Below the pieces are notes generated by a model. That model had not been told where the DNA came from and did no database searches. It saw nothing but the letters and a program-made list of their open reading frames with translations. From Neolewinella xylanilytica (GTDB lineage: Bacteria > Bacteroidota > Bacteroidia > Chitinophagales > Saprospiraceae), in NCBI RefSeq assembly GCF_002934605.1, contig NZ_PTJC01000006.1, positions 1,240,001 to 1,304,000 on the forward strand: DNA of 64,000 nucleotides, written 5' to 3'. Position 1 is the first letter of the stretch. Each line of letters begins with the position of its first letter. Shown here one piece after another: positions 32,082 through 40,211 of the stretch. The translations under genes were made by a program, and so were the position numbers.

Positions 32082-34727
32082 TCAGCTGGTGGTCAGAAAT
32101 TCATCGATATTTAGGAGGGCAGTAGCAACTACCGTCAGCGCTTCGTGGGAATCCTGCCCTTCCGCGTAGGCTTTCCGGTAGAGGGTGGAAAGGATACGCT
32201 GCTCTTCGGGTGCGGCCGGGCGTCGGAGCATCAGCTGGTAAAGGCCGTCAATTTGCGCGGGTACGTCCGGCAACGGAGCCACCTTATCGGCGAGCTTATC
32301 GGCTACTTCCAGGTAAGCCGGGTCGTTGAGTGTCATCAGGGCTTGTAGCGGGGTATTGGTGATCGTGCGCCTACTGAGGCAGAGCTCGCGGTTCGACGCG
32401 TCGAAGGTGGTCATGCCCGGGTGGATGGACGAGCGCCGCAGGTAAGTGTAGAGCGCCCGCCGGTAGCGGTCTTCGCCCGTGCTGGTCACCCATTCGATGT
32501 CACTGTAGGGGATGTTGTTCCAGAGGCCGTCCGGTTGAGGCGGCATCACGCCTGGGCCGCCCCGCTTTGGGCTGAGGAGTCCGCTCACCGCCAGTGCCTG
32601 GTCGCGGATTTCTTCCGCACTCAATCGTTTACGCGGTCCGCGGGCCAGTAGTTCGTTGTTCGGATCGCGGGCGAGTAGCTGGGGACCGGCTTCGGACGAC
32701 TGCTTGTACGTATCCGAGAGGGCGATCTGTCGCAATAGCGCCTTGGTACTCCATTCGAGCGGTCCGCTGAACTCGGTGGCCAGGTAATCCAACAATTCCC
32801 GGTGAGTAGGCTTCGCTCCCTGGCTTCCGACATCCTCCAGGGTAGCGACCAGTCCAATCCCGAAGAGCTGGGCCCAGGCCCGGTTTACGGCCACCCGGCT
32901 CGTCAGCGGTTGGTCGGGAGAGGTGAGCCAGCGGGCGAAATCGAGGCGATTCTCCACCTTGGTTTGCTTGGCCCCGTCCAGCAATTTGGGTACGCCGCCC
33001 GTTACTTCCTTGCCGTGTACCAACCAGTTGCCGCGTTCGAACAGGTGGTTCTTGCGCCGACTTGGCCCGGACGTTTCGACCATGACCGGCGTCGTGATGG
33101 AATCTTCCGCGGCCAATAGATCGGCGATGTAAGCCTCGATTTGCTCCACTCCGGGCTCCTTCGCACCGGGTAATTTTGGTTCGTACCCGATAGCGTTTAC
33201 GGCCACGATCTTTCCATCCTTTTCCCCACGTGCCACGATGTAGAGCGCGTGCGTACCGCCGGGTACCTCAATCGGCAGTCTGGCGTGGGGGAATCGTTGC
33301 CGATCTTTATCCAAGGTTTGTTCCGCTATGACGGCACCTTCCGGGCCGTCCAACCGGACCTCCAGGCTGCCCGCCGCCATTGGCCGGATGTCGAGGTGTA
33401 GGGCCGCCACGTCGCTGAAATCCCGGCGGGGCAAGGCGAACGAATTATTCGGAGACAGATAGAGGAAATCCTCGTCGGCCCGGGCGGTAAAGACCCCCCC
33501 CACCACGTCTTCAAAGACGTCCGGCCGTAGGCGGGGCTCGCGGATTTTGATCAGTTCCCGCCACTCCCGCAACTGGGTTTTAGCCTCCGCTTCGGCGTGC
33601 TCGCGTAGCCAGTCCTGAAGAGATTTGTACTTCGCCTCATCGGCCGCGTAAAGCGTCCGCAAAAGCGGCGCTTCCGTGACGTGATCGTGATCTACCGTGT
33701 TGTTAAACAGCGCGTAGCTGGTATAATATTCCTCGTGGGTAATGGGATCGTAGGGGTGAGCATGACACTGTACGCAGGCCATCGTGGTGCCCTGAAAGAC
33801 CTCCCAGGTGGTATTCACCCGGTCGATGACGGCGGCCACGCGGTACTCTTCGTTCTCCGTGCCGCCCTCGCCGTTACTCTGCGTATTGCGGTGGAAGCCC
33901 GTGGCGACGAGCTGGTCTTCCGTCGGTTCCGGCAGGAGGTCGCCGGCCAGTTGGTGGGTTACGAAATCGGCGTAAGGAAGGTCGTCATTAAACGCGGCGA
34001 CGACCCAGTCTCGGTAGCGCCAGATACTCCGGGGCCGGTCCCGCTCGTAGCCCCGCGAATCGGCGTAGCGGGCCAGTTCCATCCATTTGGCGGCTTGGTG
34101 CTCCCCGTAGCTCGGCCGGGCCAGCAGGCTGTCCACTAGCGCTTCGTACGAGATCAGGTCGTTCAGAAAGGCGTCAGCGAGCGCATCGGGGGCCGGCAGA
34201 CCGGTCAGGTCAAAACCGACGCGCCGCAGCAGTTCTCTTTTTTGGGCGGCGGGCGCAGGTGAAAGGCCTTTTTCCACAAGGGAGGCCTGCACGAATGCAT
34301 CGATCGCATGAAGCGGTTGCTTCCCATTGACGATCGGTACTTCCGGTTTGACCGGGGGCTGATAAGCCCAGTGTTCTTCCCATTCGGCACCCTCATCGAT
34401 CCAGGTTTCCAGTAGCCGGATCTCTGCTTCCGAAAGGGGCTTTGCATCGTAGGGCATCCGCAGTGCTTCGTCTTCGTGGCGTACCCGGGCGATGATTTCA
34501 CTGCGGCCCGGTTGGCCGGGCACGATGGCGAACTTACCCGATTCGGTCTTCCGCAGCGCGTTTTCCCGGAAGACCAAACCAAAGCCGCCCGCCTGCTTCA
34601 CGCCACCGTGGCAGCCGATGCACTTCTCGTTGAAGATGGGGCGGATGTGCTCGTTGAAGCTCACCGCCCGCTCCTCCTGGCAGGCAGCAAGTACCACCAT
34701 TACGAATAGCCAGACGAGTCGTTGCAT
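32082..34727 (-). CDS. DUF1549/DUF1553 lipoprotein with planctomycete-type cytochrome c domain
   Basis: The product has 881 residues with a lipoprotein signal (MQRLVWLFVMVVLAAC). A PSCyt1 haem domain has CIGCHG near residue 37 and the distal DEALRMPYDAKPL region; DUF1549 (about 150-355) includes a further CVQCHAHPYDPIT motif; a beta-rich insert of about 150 residues follows, then DUF1553 (about 590-860; DFARWLTSPDQPLTSRVAVN, SNRELCLSRRTITNTPLQAL). Such proteins are abundant in Planctomycetes and Verrucomicrobia; their role, perhaps in redox-linked breakdown of complex carbohydrates, is unproven. It is encoded directly before the DUF1501 gene. Confidence 0.92.
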   Translation of the reverse strand: MQRLVWLFVMVVLAACQEERAVSFNEHIRPIFNEKCIGCHGGVKQAGGFGLVFRENALRKTESGKFAIVPGQPGRSEIIARVRHEDEALRMPYDAKPLSEAEIRLLETWIDEGAEWEEHWAYQPPVKPEVPIVNGKQPLHAIDAFVQASLVEKGLSPAPAAQKRELLRRVGFDLTGLPAPDALADAFLNDLISYEALVDSLLARPSYGEHQAAKWMELARYADSRGYERDRPRSIWRYRDWVVAAFNDDLPYADFVTHQLAGDLLPEPTEDQLVATGFHRNTQSNGEGGTENEEYRVAAVIDRVNTTWEVFQGTTMACVQCHAHPYDPITHEEYYTSYALFNNTVDHDHVTEAPLLRTLYAADEAKYKSLQDWLREHAEAEAKTQLREWRELIKIREPRLRPDVFEDVVGGVFTARADEDFLYLSPNNSFALPRRDFSDVAALHLDIRPMAAGSLEVRLDGPEGAVIAEQTLDKDRQRFPHARLPIEVPGGTHALYIVARGEKDGKIVAVNAIGYEPKLPGAKEPGVEQIEAYIADLLAAEDSITTPVMVETSGPSRRKNHLFERGNWLVHGKEVTGGVPKLLDGAKQTKVENRLDFARWLTSPDQPLTSRVAVNRAWAQLFGIGLVATLEDVGSQGAKPTHRELLDYLATEFSGPLEWSTKALLRQIALSDTYKQSSEAGPQLLARDPNNELLARGPRKRLSAEEIRDQALAVSGLLSPKRGGPGVMPPQPDGLWNNIPYSDIEWVTSTGEDRYRRALYTYLRRSSIHPGMTTFDASNRELCLSRRTITNTPLQALMTLNDPAYLEVADKLADKVAPLPDVPAQIDGLYQLMLRRPAAPEEQRILSTLYRKAYAEGQDSHEALTVVATALLNIDEFLTTS

Positions 34728-34775
34728 GATCGGAAAACTTTAGCGCGCAAGGGTAATTTACGCATTTTCCCAACG

Positions 34776-35798
34776 CTACACCCGCCGCAACCGCACGGGT
34801 TGAGTCATGCCCGACAGCCACTGGGGAACGTACAGGTTTTCATCTTCGTCGGTGCATACATCGTGGGGGTTCAGGAAGGTCCGGCCGTCCCAGGCCACGT
34901 CGCGGAAGCTTTCCTGCGTGCTAGGCGCGGATCCTCCCGGCAGGGAAACCACCCGGAAGTCCTTGTCCAACACGGCTACCATACCGTCGTAGTTCCAGTT
35001 GCTCTTCGTCCAGATGACGGCGAATAGCGTATGCTCGCCGGAGAGCACGGGGCGGCAGATCTTCAGCCCCGGGAGTTCGTAAGTGGCCAGGTGGCGGCCG
35101 TCCATGGACCACCGCTGAAACTGTTGGTTGCTCCGGCTGGTGATGAGCAGCTCCGAGTCCCCGCGGCGGCTGTCGATCACAATGCCGTGGCAGCACTGGA
35201 AGTGCTCCGGGCCGCCGAACACCATCTTACATTTCCCCTGCCCGTCGAAGTGAAATATCTGGTTGGTGCCGTAGCCGTCTGCCACGTAGACATCGCCGTT
35301 TTCGGCCACCGTCGTTTCCGTGGGCTTGAACTGACTGCCTCCCGGGATGTGCTCCGCGGGTACCGCCAGTTCGCGGATGATCCGTCCGTCCAGGTCGAGG
35401 TTAATCACCCGGCCGGCAGCGGAATCCGTCAGCCAGTACGTCTGGTCGCTGCCTTCGCCCGCCAGCGTAAGCCCGTGGGGTTCGGGAAGGTCGTGGTGGA
35501 TGGTATCGACCACCCGGCCGTCCCGGTCGAAGAGGAGTATGTCCGCCCGGTCGCTCACGACGGAGCAGGCGAGCCGGCCGCGGCCGTCCAGCACCATCTC
35601 GTGGAAGTGAACTACCGGTGTGTTGCGCGCGTCGAGTTTGCCCCACCGGTGGTCGGGGCGGTAGGTGAAGTCACCGTGACCGACGGTGTCCGCGGCGGGC
35701 TTCCGCGGCTGCCCGGTAAGCAAGGTGGGTAGTCCGGCAGTGGCGCATAGGGTGCCGGCGGTCTGTAGGAATTGGCGGCGGGTGGGCTTGGTCGGCAT
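34776..35798 (-). CDS. Tat-exported NHL/beta-propeller-like protein
   Basis: The product has 340 residues with a Tat motif TRRQFL (6-11) and a hydrophobic h-region (QTAGTLCATAGLPTLL). The body has repeated blades ending in hydrophobic-Asp/Asn turns (GRLACSVVSDRADILLFDRDGR, GDVYVADGYGTNQIFHFDGQGK, FLNPHDVCTDEDENLYVPQW), typical of six-bladed NHL or SMP-30-like propellers. It belongs with the DUF1501/1553 set (48 bp before the DUF1553 gene, 8 bp after the cytochrome gene). A binding or lyase role is possible, but none is proven. Confidence 0.82.
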   Translation of the reverse strand: MPTKPTRRQFLQTAGTLCATAGLPTLLTGQPRKPAADTVGHGDFTYRPDHRWGKLDARNTPVVHFHEMVLDGRGRLACSVVSDRADILLFDRDGRVVDTIHHDLPEPHGLTLAGEGSDQTYWLTDSAAGRVINLDLDGRIIRELAVPAEHIPGGSQFKPTETTVAENGDVYVADGYGTNQIFHFDGQGKCKMVFGGPEHFQCCHGIVIDSRRGDSELLITSRSNQQFQRWSMDGRHLATYELPGLKICRPVLSGEHTLFAVIWTKSNWNYDGMVAVLDKDFRVVSLPGGSAPSTQESFRDVAWDGRTFLNPHDVCTDEDENLYVPQWLSGMTQPVRLRRV

Positions 35799-35806
35799 GG
35801 CTTGCT

Positions 35807-37201
35807 TTATTTCGTTTGACTGGCGGGCGGTGCTCCGGCCGGTACGCCGGTTTCCACGGTGATCCGGGGGTGGCTGCTCGCGAAGGTGGCGGCCGCTTCG
35901 GAGCTTGCGTGCGTTTGCCAGAGGTAAAGGCGTTCCAGACTGGGGTAGGCTGGCAGGTGCTGGAAGATGCCGTCGTCCACCCGCGTCCGGTACAGGTTCA
36001 GGCTTTCCAGGTGCGCTAGCTCCGCCAGCAATTCCACGGTTACGTTGGTCAGTCGGGTGCCGTTGAGGCGGAGGCGGTTGAGGTTGGTGAAGCGGGGCAG
36101 GGGAGCGAGGTCCGCATCGTCGAGGGGCTGGTCGTCGAGGTTCAGGTACACCACTTGCTCGGCGGCCAGGGCGGCCAGCTGACGCAGGTCGTCGCCGCTG
36201 ATCCGTCCGCCCGGTTTCGGCTGGACTTCCAGCGCGCCCCCGTCCGGCTGCAGTACGGCGAGCTGCCAGCCCATTGACCGTAGATCGTCCATAGTGGCCT
36301 CCGGCAGGGGGAGGACTTCCACGGTTTCCACGAACCGGCGCGGGCGCAGATCGAGCCCGTAATCCCGCCGGAGCAGGACTTTCAGGTCCTCCGGAGTCTC
36401 GTTCAGGTCGAGGACGAAATTGGTATCCGCTCCCTCCGCGATCCAGTAACGGAGCAACTCCACCTGGGTGTAGGTCCAGGGATCGCCGCCGGGGGGCATG
36501 GCCTTGACGTCGTCGCGGGGCAGCGTTACCCGTTCGACCCAGTGGCTGCGCAGGGGTTCCCCGGCCACGAAGAGTGGTCCGTCGTCACCGCCGGCGTAGG
36601 CGAAGCGGGGCGCGTCCAGTCGGAGTCCGCCACGCTGTTCCCCCGCGCCGTGACACCTGACGCAGCTCTCCTCCAGGGCCGGCTGCAGAAAGGTCGCGTA
36701 CAGCGCGATGGAATCGAGGTCGGTTTGGGACCAGTCCCGGTAGCCGCTCGAATCCGGCGCGTGCCCCACCAGTCGTTGGACTACCGCGGGGGCATGCTGA
36801 TAGAGATAGTCTTCCCCGTGGGTGAGGCTTCCGCCGAGGTGACCGGCGAGTCCGAGTACGGCGGCGACCACAATTCCGTATGCCTTGGCCAATCTGCCGC
36901 CACGACTGGTGACGAATATCCCGCCCATCGAAAGTGCCGCCACGCTCACGCCGAGCCAGCGGTGCCAGAATAGCGTGTCGCCCCCACCACTTTCCGCGGC
37001 CAGTAACCAGCCGCAGACCGCCGCTACGGTGGCGGATACGGCCCCCAGCGTCCAGGCGATCCGGACCGCCGGTCGGGCGGTCCGGCCCGGCCACCACTCC
37101 AGCACCACGGCCAACAGCAGGAAGCCGATGGGCAGGTGCACCACCAGGGGGTGAAAGCGACCGACGAAAAGGGAGAAATCTGCGAGAACCGGTAATTGCA
37201 T
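35807..37201 (-). CDS. DUF2231 membrane protein fused to cytochrome c and leucine-rich-repeat domains
   Basis: The product has 464 residues. Residues 1-125 form four membrane helices with the DUF2231 start FVGRFHPLVVHLPIGFLLLA. A haem-binding CVRCHG (180-185) is followed by a PSCyt1-like domain (MPPGGDPWTYTQVELLRYWIAEGA). The C-terminal part (about 330-450) has leucine-rich repeats such as LPRFTNLNRLRLNGTRLTNV and LAHLESLNLYRTRVDDG. This three-part architecture is known from planctomycete-type gene sets. It is the first gene of the operon. Electron transfer to or from the exported DUF1553 cytochrome is a reasonable guess. Confidence 0.88.
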   Translation of the reverse strand: MQLPVLADFSLFVGRFHPLVVHLPIGFLLLAVVLEWWPGRTARPAVRIAWTLGAVSATVAAVCGWLLAAESGGGDTLFWHRWLGVSVAALSMGGIFVTSRGGRLAKAYGIVVAAVLGLAGHLGGSLTHGEDYLYQHAPAVVQRLVGHAPDSSGYRDWSQTDLDSIALYATFLQPALEESCVRCHGAGEQRGGLRLDAPRFAYAGGDDGPLFVAGEPLRSHWVERVTLPRDDVKAMPPGGDPWTYTQVELLRYWIAEGADTNFVLDLNETPEDLKVLLRRDYGLDLRPRRFVETVEVLPLPEATMDDLRSMGWQLAVLQPDGGALEVQPKPGGRISGDDLRQLAALAAEQVVYLNLDDQPLDDADLAPLPRFTNLNRLRLNGTRLTNVTVELLAELAHLESLNLYRTRVDDGIFQHLPAYPSLERLYLWQTHASSEAAATFASSHPRITVETGVPAGAPPASQTK

Positions 37202-37377
37202 GATCGAAATCGGGGCGGCGCGCGCCGAGCCTAAGGTAGGGATTTGCCGGCTGTTCGCGCTATGGCGTGCCCATTACGCAGGACTGCCTTGTCCGAAGGG
37301 TGCTCGGGCCCGGGTCGAACATCGCCTGCGGGGTGGGGTTGCCCCTACATAGCAATTACCACAGATAACATTATCCT

Positions 37378-37860
37378 ATGAAAAACCTACAGGGCCTCCT
37401 AGAGCATCAATTACGGGACCTTTACTCCGCCGAAGGACAGTACGCGGAAATCCTCCCGAAGATGGTCGCCGCCGCCTCCGATTCCAAGCTAAAGGCCATG
37501 TTCACCGATCACCTGAAGCAGACCAAGTCGCAACAAGACCGCGTTCGCCAGCTTCTGGAAGACATCGACGTCAAACCGGGCGGCGTCAAGTGCGAAGCCA
37601 TGGCCGGCCTCATCAAGGAGTGCCAGGGCATGATCGATGAGGATACCACCGCCGCCGTCAAGGACGCCGGCCTCATCGCCGAAGCCCAGCGCTGCGAGCA
37701 TTATGAAATCTCGGGTTACGGCACCGCTACGAAGTACGCGATGACCCTCGGCCACGACGACATGGTCGAGGTACTCGATGCGATCCTGGACGAAGAGTCT
37801 CGGTTCGATGAGGAACTAAACGATCTGGCCATCCAGGAGATTAACCAAAAGGCGGTATAG
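37378..37860 (+). CDS. DUF892 (YciE/YciF) ferritin-like protein
   Basis: The product has 160 residues and is an all-helical four-helix-bundle protein. The opening LLEHQLRDLYSAEGQYAEILPKM, the middle EAQRCEHYEISGYGTATKYA and the end LDEESRFDEELNDLA match DUF892. The Glu and His residues in these helices are the likely di-metal ligands. Family members are stress-induced; function is uncertain. A hairpin lies after the stop. Confidence 0.9.
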   Translation: MKNLQGLLEHQLRDLYSAEGQYAEILPKMVAAASDSKLKAMFTDHLKQTKSQQDRVRQLLEDIDVKPGGVKCEAMAGLIKECQGMIDEDTTAAVKDAGLIAEAQRCEHYEISGYGTATKYAMTLGHDDMVEVLDAILDEESRFDEELNDLAIQEINQKAV

Positions 37861-37897
37861 GTCAGGCGCCCCGGCGTAACCCATACCGTACAACGAC

Positions 37898-37933
37898 AAG
37901 CGCCGCCCTGGTCAGTAGATCGGGGCGGCGCTT
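37898..37933. terminator. Bidirectional hairpin between converging genes
   Basis: A perfect 11-bp GC-rich stem AAGCGCCGCCC (37898-37908 with 37923-37933) and a 14-nt loop lie between the DUF892 gene (plus) and the esterase gene (minus). T tracts are poor, so it may act with low intrinsic efficiency. Confidence 0.6.
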
Positions 37934-37950
37934 ATACATTGGGCAATGCC

Positions 37951-39123
37951 TTACCGGAACGCGGCATTCAGTTGATCGGCTGCCAGGTCCTGGGCCTCGT
38001 TTGCCAGGGGTACGACGGCATAGGTACCGAAGAACTCGTGGGTGGTGCCGGGATACAGCTGGTAGGTAGTCGTTACTCCCGCGTCCCGCAGCGCCTGCGC
38101 CAGCAGCATGCCTTCGGTCTGTAGCGGATCGATTTCGGCGGCAATGATGGTGGCGGGCGGCATTCCGGTCAGGTCGGCCTCGTCGACCAGCGAGATCAGC
38201 GGATTATCACCGTCAGCCGGCGAGTTGAAATACTTCTCGGTAAAGAAGAGAATATTGGGCCGGTTCAACGGCACGGCGTTGGCGTATTCCTCGTAGGACT
38301 CGGTCATGAGGTCGTTGTTAGCGACCGGGTAAACCAGGAGCTGGTGTACGGGGAGGGCAACGCCCCGGTCACGCGCCATCAGGCAGACGGCAGCGGCCAT
38401 GTTGCCTCCGGCACTTTCGCCCGCGGTGGCGATGCGGCTGGAGTCGATGCCGATGGTCGCTGCGTTTTCCCGTACCCACTTATAGGCGGCAAAAGCGTCT
38501 TCGTGGGCCGCGGGAAACTTATTCATATCCTCGGAAGCCAGGCGGTAGTCCACCGATACGACCACGGCGCCGGTCCGCTCGGCCAGCAGCTGCGCCGAGG
38601 GCTCGTAGACTTCCAGGGATCCGATCACCCAACCACCGCCGTGGTAATACACGATACCGGGGCGGTTGCCGGAAGTGGTATCGGTCGGGGTGTACACCCG
38701 CACGGGGATGCCGTCGGGAGCGGACTGCGGCGTATAGCTGGGGGGCAGGATGCGCTGGTCGGTGGTGACGGCGGGCACGGGGGCCGGCCGGTTGTTTTTA
38801 GCCAGCAGCGTATTCAGAGCGTCGGTGACGCTGTGGTCCATGCGGGCCTGACGGGCGGTGAGCTCAGGCAGGGCCGGGTCGCCAAAGGCCACGAATTGCT
38901 CGATGACGGCCCACATCTGGTCGTCCATGTCAGGGGCGTAGTCGGGTTTGGGACCCATGGGCTCGATCAGCATCAGCTCGTCTCCGGAAAGGAAGAGATC
39001 GTCGTCGTCGCTGCAGGAAGTCAGCGATGCGGCCAGTAGGATGGTCAGGCCGGCTAGACGGACAAGACGGGAGAGAGAGGTCGCCCGGGTGGGGGCTACC
39101 AGCGGGTTGGTAATTTGCTGCAT
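37951..39123 (-). CDS. HSL-family alpha/beta-hydrolase lipoprotein (esterase/lipase)
   Basis: The product has 390 residues. A signal with lipobox LTSC places the lipidated Cys at 37; an acidic stretch DDDD right after it could favour export to the cell surface. The catalytic domain has the oxyanion-hole motif YYHGGGW (159-165), nucleophile Ser237 in GESAGG, Asp332 and His362 (THEFFG), the full triad of hormone-sensitive-lipase-type esterases. Substrates are likely short-chain esters; the real one is unknown. Inverted AGTAC repeats lie upstream. Confidence 0.9.
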   Translation of the reverse strand: MQQITNPLVAPTRATSLSRLVRLAGLTILLAASLTSCSDDDDLFLSGDELMLIEPMGPKPDYAPDMDDQMWAVIEQFVAFGDPALPELTARQARMDHSVTDALNTLLAKNNRPAPVPAVTTDQRILPPSYTPQSAPDGIPVRVYTPTDTTSGNRPGIVYYHGGGWVIGSLEVYEPSAQLLAERTGAVVVSVDYRLASEDMNKFPAAHEDAFAAYKWVRENAATIGIDSSRIATAGESAGGNMAAAVCLMARDRGVALPVHQLLVYPVANNDLMTESYEEYANAVPLNRPNILFFTEKYFNSPADGDNPLISLVDEADLTGMPPATIIAAEIDPLQTEGMLLAQALRDAGVTTTYQLYPGTTHEFFGTYAVVPLANEAQDLAADQLNAAFR

Positions 39124-39163
39124 GGAAGGTTGCGTTGAACTGGGTGGCTGCCAACATTGAAAT

Positions 39164-39178
39164 AGTACAAATCGTACT
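39164..39178. promoter_or_regulatory. Inverted AGTAC repeat upstream of the esterase
   Basis: AGTAC-AAATC-GTACT, 41 bp upstream of the esterase start. A further AGTACAA half-site occurs at 39220-39226. This could be an operator; no adjacent regulator gene is seen. Confidence 0.35.
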
Positions 39179-39427
39179 CAACGGGGAGGCCTCGGAATAG
39201 AAATTGCCGATATTTGAGTAGTACAACCCGGAAATCGTGTCTGTGTTGCGAAAATTATGCTCAACTACCCAACTGTCGTGCTCCCTTCGGCACGTATGCG
39301 GTCATAGATTTACGGCCACGGTATGTTGCGCCGGAGTGCCGGCTCACCGCCTTGCTACTTAGCGGTCCGTTATGAGAAGGTGAATGAGGGTGAGCAAGTC
39401 GATGTACGGCACGTTACCTGCTTTCCT

Positions 39428-39442
39428 CCTGCGCTCCGGCGC
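39428..39442. repeat. 15-bp extragenic repeat, copy 7 (one mismatch)
   Basis: CCTGCGCTCCGGCGC, 14 of 15 matches, directly adjoining the T tract of the Uma2 terminator. Confidence 0.7.
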
Positions 39443-39479
39443 AAAAAAAGCTTTCACGCCAATGAATGGCCAGTGAAAG
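39443..39479 (-). terminator. Rho-independent terminator of the Uma2 gene
   Basis: On the minus strand a 7-bp stem (CTTTCAC/GTGAAAG, 39451-39457 with 39473-39479), extended by TGGC/GCCA, is followed by seven T (complement of 39443-39449). It lies 60 bp after the Uma2 stop. Confidence 0.78.
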
Positions 39480-39539
39480 TATGCGGGGAACACAGGGATA
39501 TCTTGTCCTGCTATGAACAGTATGCGGTTTGCCTGAGGC

Positions 39540-40130
39540 TCACCCGGGTATCCACTTGCTGACCGCCACCGTACCCGCCAGGGGATGGTCGGGCAGGGTA
39601 TCGCGCTCGTTGAGGATGCGTTCCTGAGAATAGGTGCCGGCTGTGGTATCGGGGGCGGAGTAGATCTCAAGTTGGCGATCAATGAGGTTGACGATCCAGT
39701 ACTCGGGAATGCCGGCCCGGGCGTAGATGCCCCGCTTTGCTCCCCGGTCACGCGGCAGGGTTTTATCGGCTACCTCGATGAGCAGATGGATGTCGGTGGG
39801 GTAGGGGTGGTGATCGAGGTAGTTGTGTTCGCTAAGCCGGGCGATGACGTAGTCCGGTTCGGGTTCGGAGCCCTCGTTTATTGTAATGGGTTGCTCCTGA
39901 CTACATACGTACTTGCCTGCTAGCAATTGGACGAAGTGGGCGTTAATCGTGCGCACACAAACAGCGTGAAAACGTCCAATCGGGCTCATATCAACTATCT
40001 TCCCATTCAGTAATTCCACCGGATCGTCCTCTCCTAAAATGCCGGCTTCGATCATCGCGTGGTACCGCTCCACGGTGATGAAGTGTAGATGAGCGAGTAA
40101 CTCAATGTTCGGATCGGCGGTAGCGGTCAT
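39540..40130 (-). CDS. Uma2 family (DUF820) PD-(D/E)xK nuclease-like protein
   Basis: The product has 196 residues. The family layout is clear: an N-terminal YHAMIEAGILGEDDPVELLNGKIVDMSPIG, a central Asp in SEPEPDYVIARL, and E-x-A-D-K in HLLIEVADKTL, followed by YARAGIPEYWIVNLIDRQLEIY. The Asp and Glu-x-x-Lys residues form a restriction-endonuclease-like active site. Uma2 proteins are abundant in Cyanobacteria and Bacteroidota, and their role is unknown. It is not next to a methyltransferase or other defence gene, so I make no claim of a defence role. Confidence 0.9.
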   Translation of the reverse strand: MTATADPNIELLAHLHFITVERYHAMIEAGILGEDDPVELLNGKIVDMSPIGRFHAVCVRTINAHFVQLLAGKYVCSQEQPITINEGSEPEPDYVIARLSEHNYLDHHPYPTDIHLLIEVADKTLPRDRGAKRGIYARAGIPEYWIVNLIDRQLEIYSAPDTTAGTYSQERILNERDTLPDHPLAGTVAVSKWIPG

Positions 40131-40189
40131 GGCGTTATGCGTTCATCTGCTTAAACGTGAATTTACGTAGGCAGGTTGGCAACTTTCTA

Positions 40190-40204
40190 CCTGCGCTCCG
40201 CCGC
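40190..40204. repeat. 15-bp extragenic repeat, copy 8 (two mismatches)
   Basis: CCTGCGCTCCGCCGC, followed by AAAAA, 7 bp after the end of dctM. Confidence 0.6.
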
Positions 40205-40211
40205 AAAAACC

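Larger units (their letters stand above)
39124..39539. other. Intergenic region between Uma2 and esterase genes
   Basis: The 416 bp hold the esterase promoter region with AGTAC repeats (39164-39226), one 15-bp repeat (39428) and the Uma2 terminator (39443-39479). I see no further gene. Confidence 0.6.

Noticed and set aside
39540-40130. Uma2 protein as part of a defence system
   Set aside because: It has a nuclease-like fold, but no defence partner genes are near, so a defence claim is unsupported.
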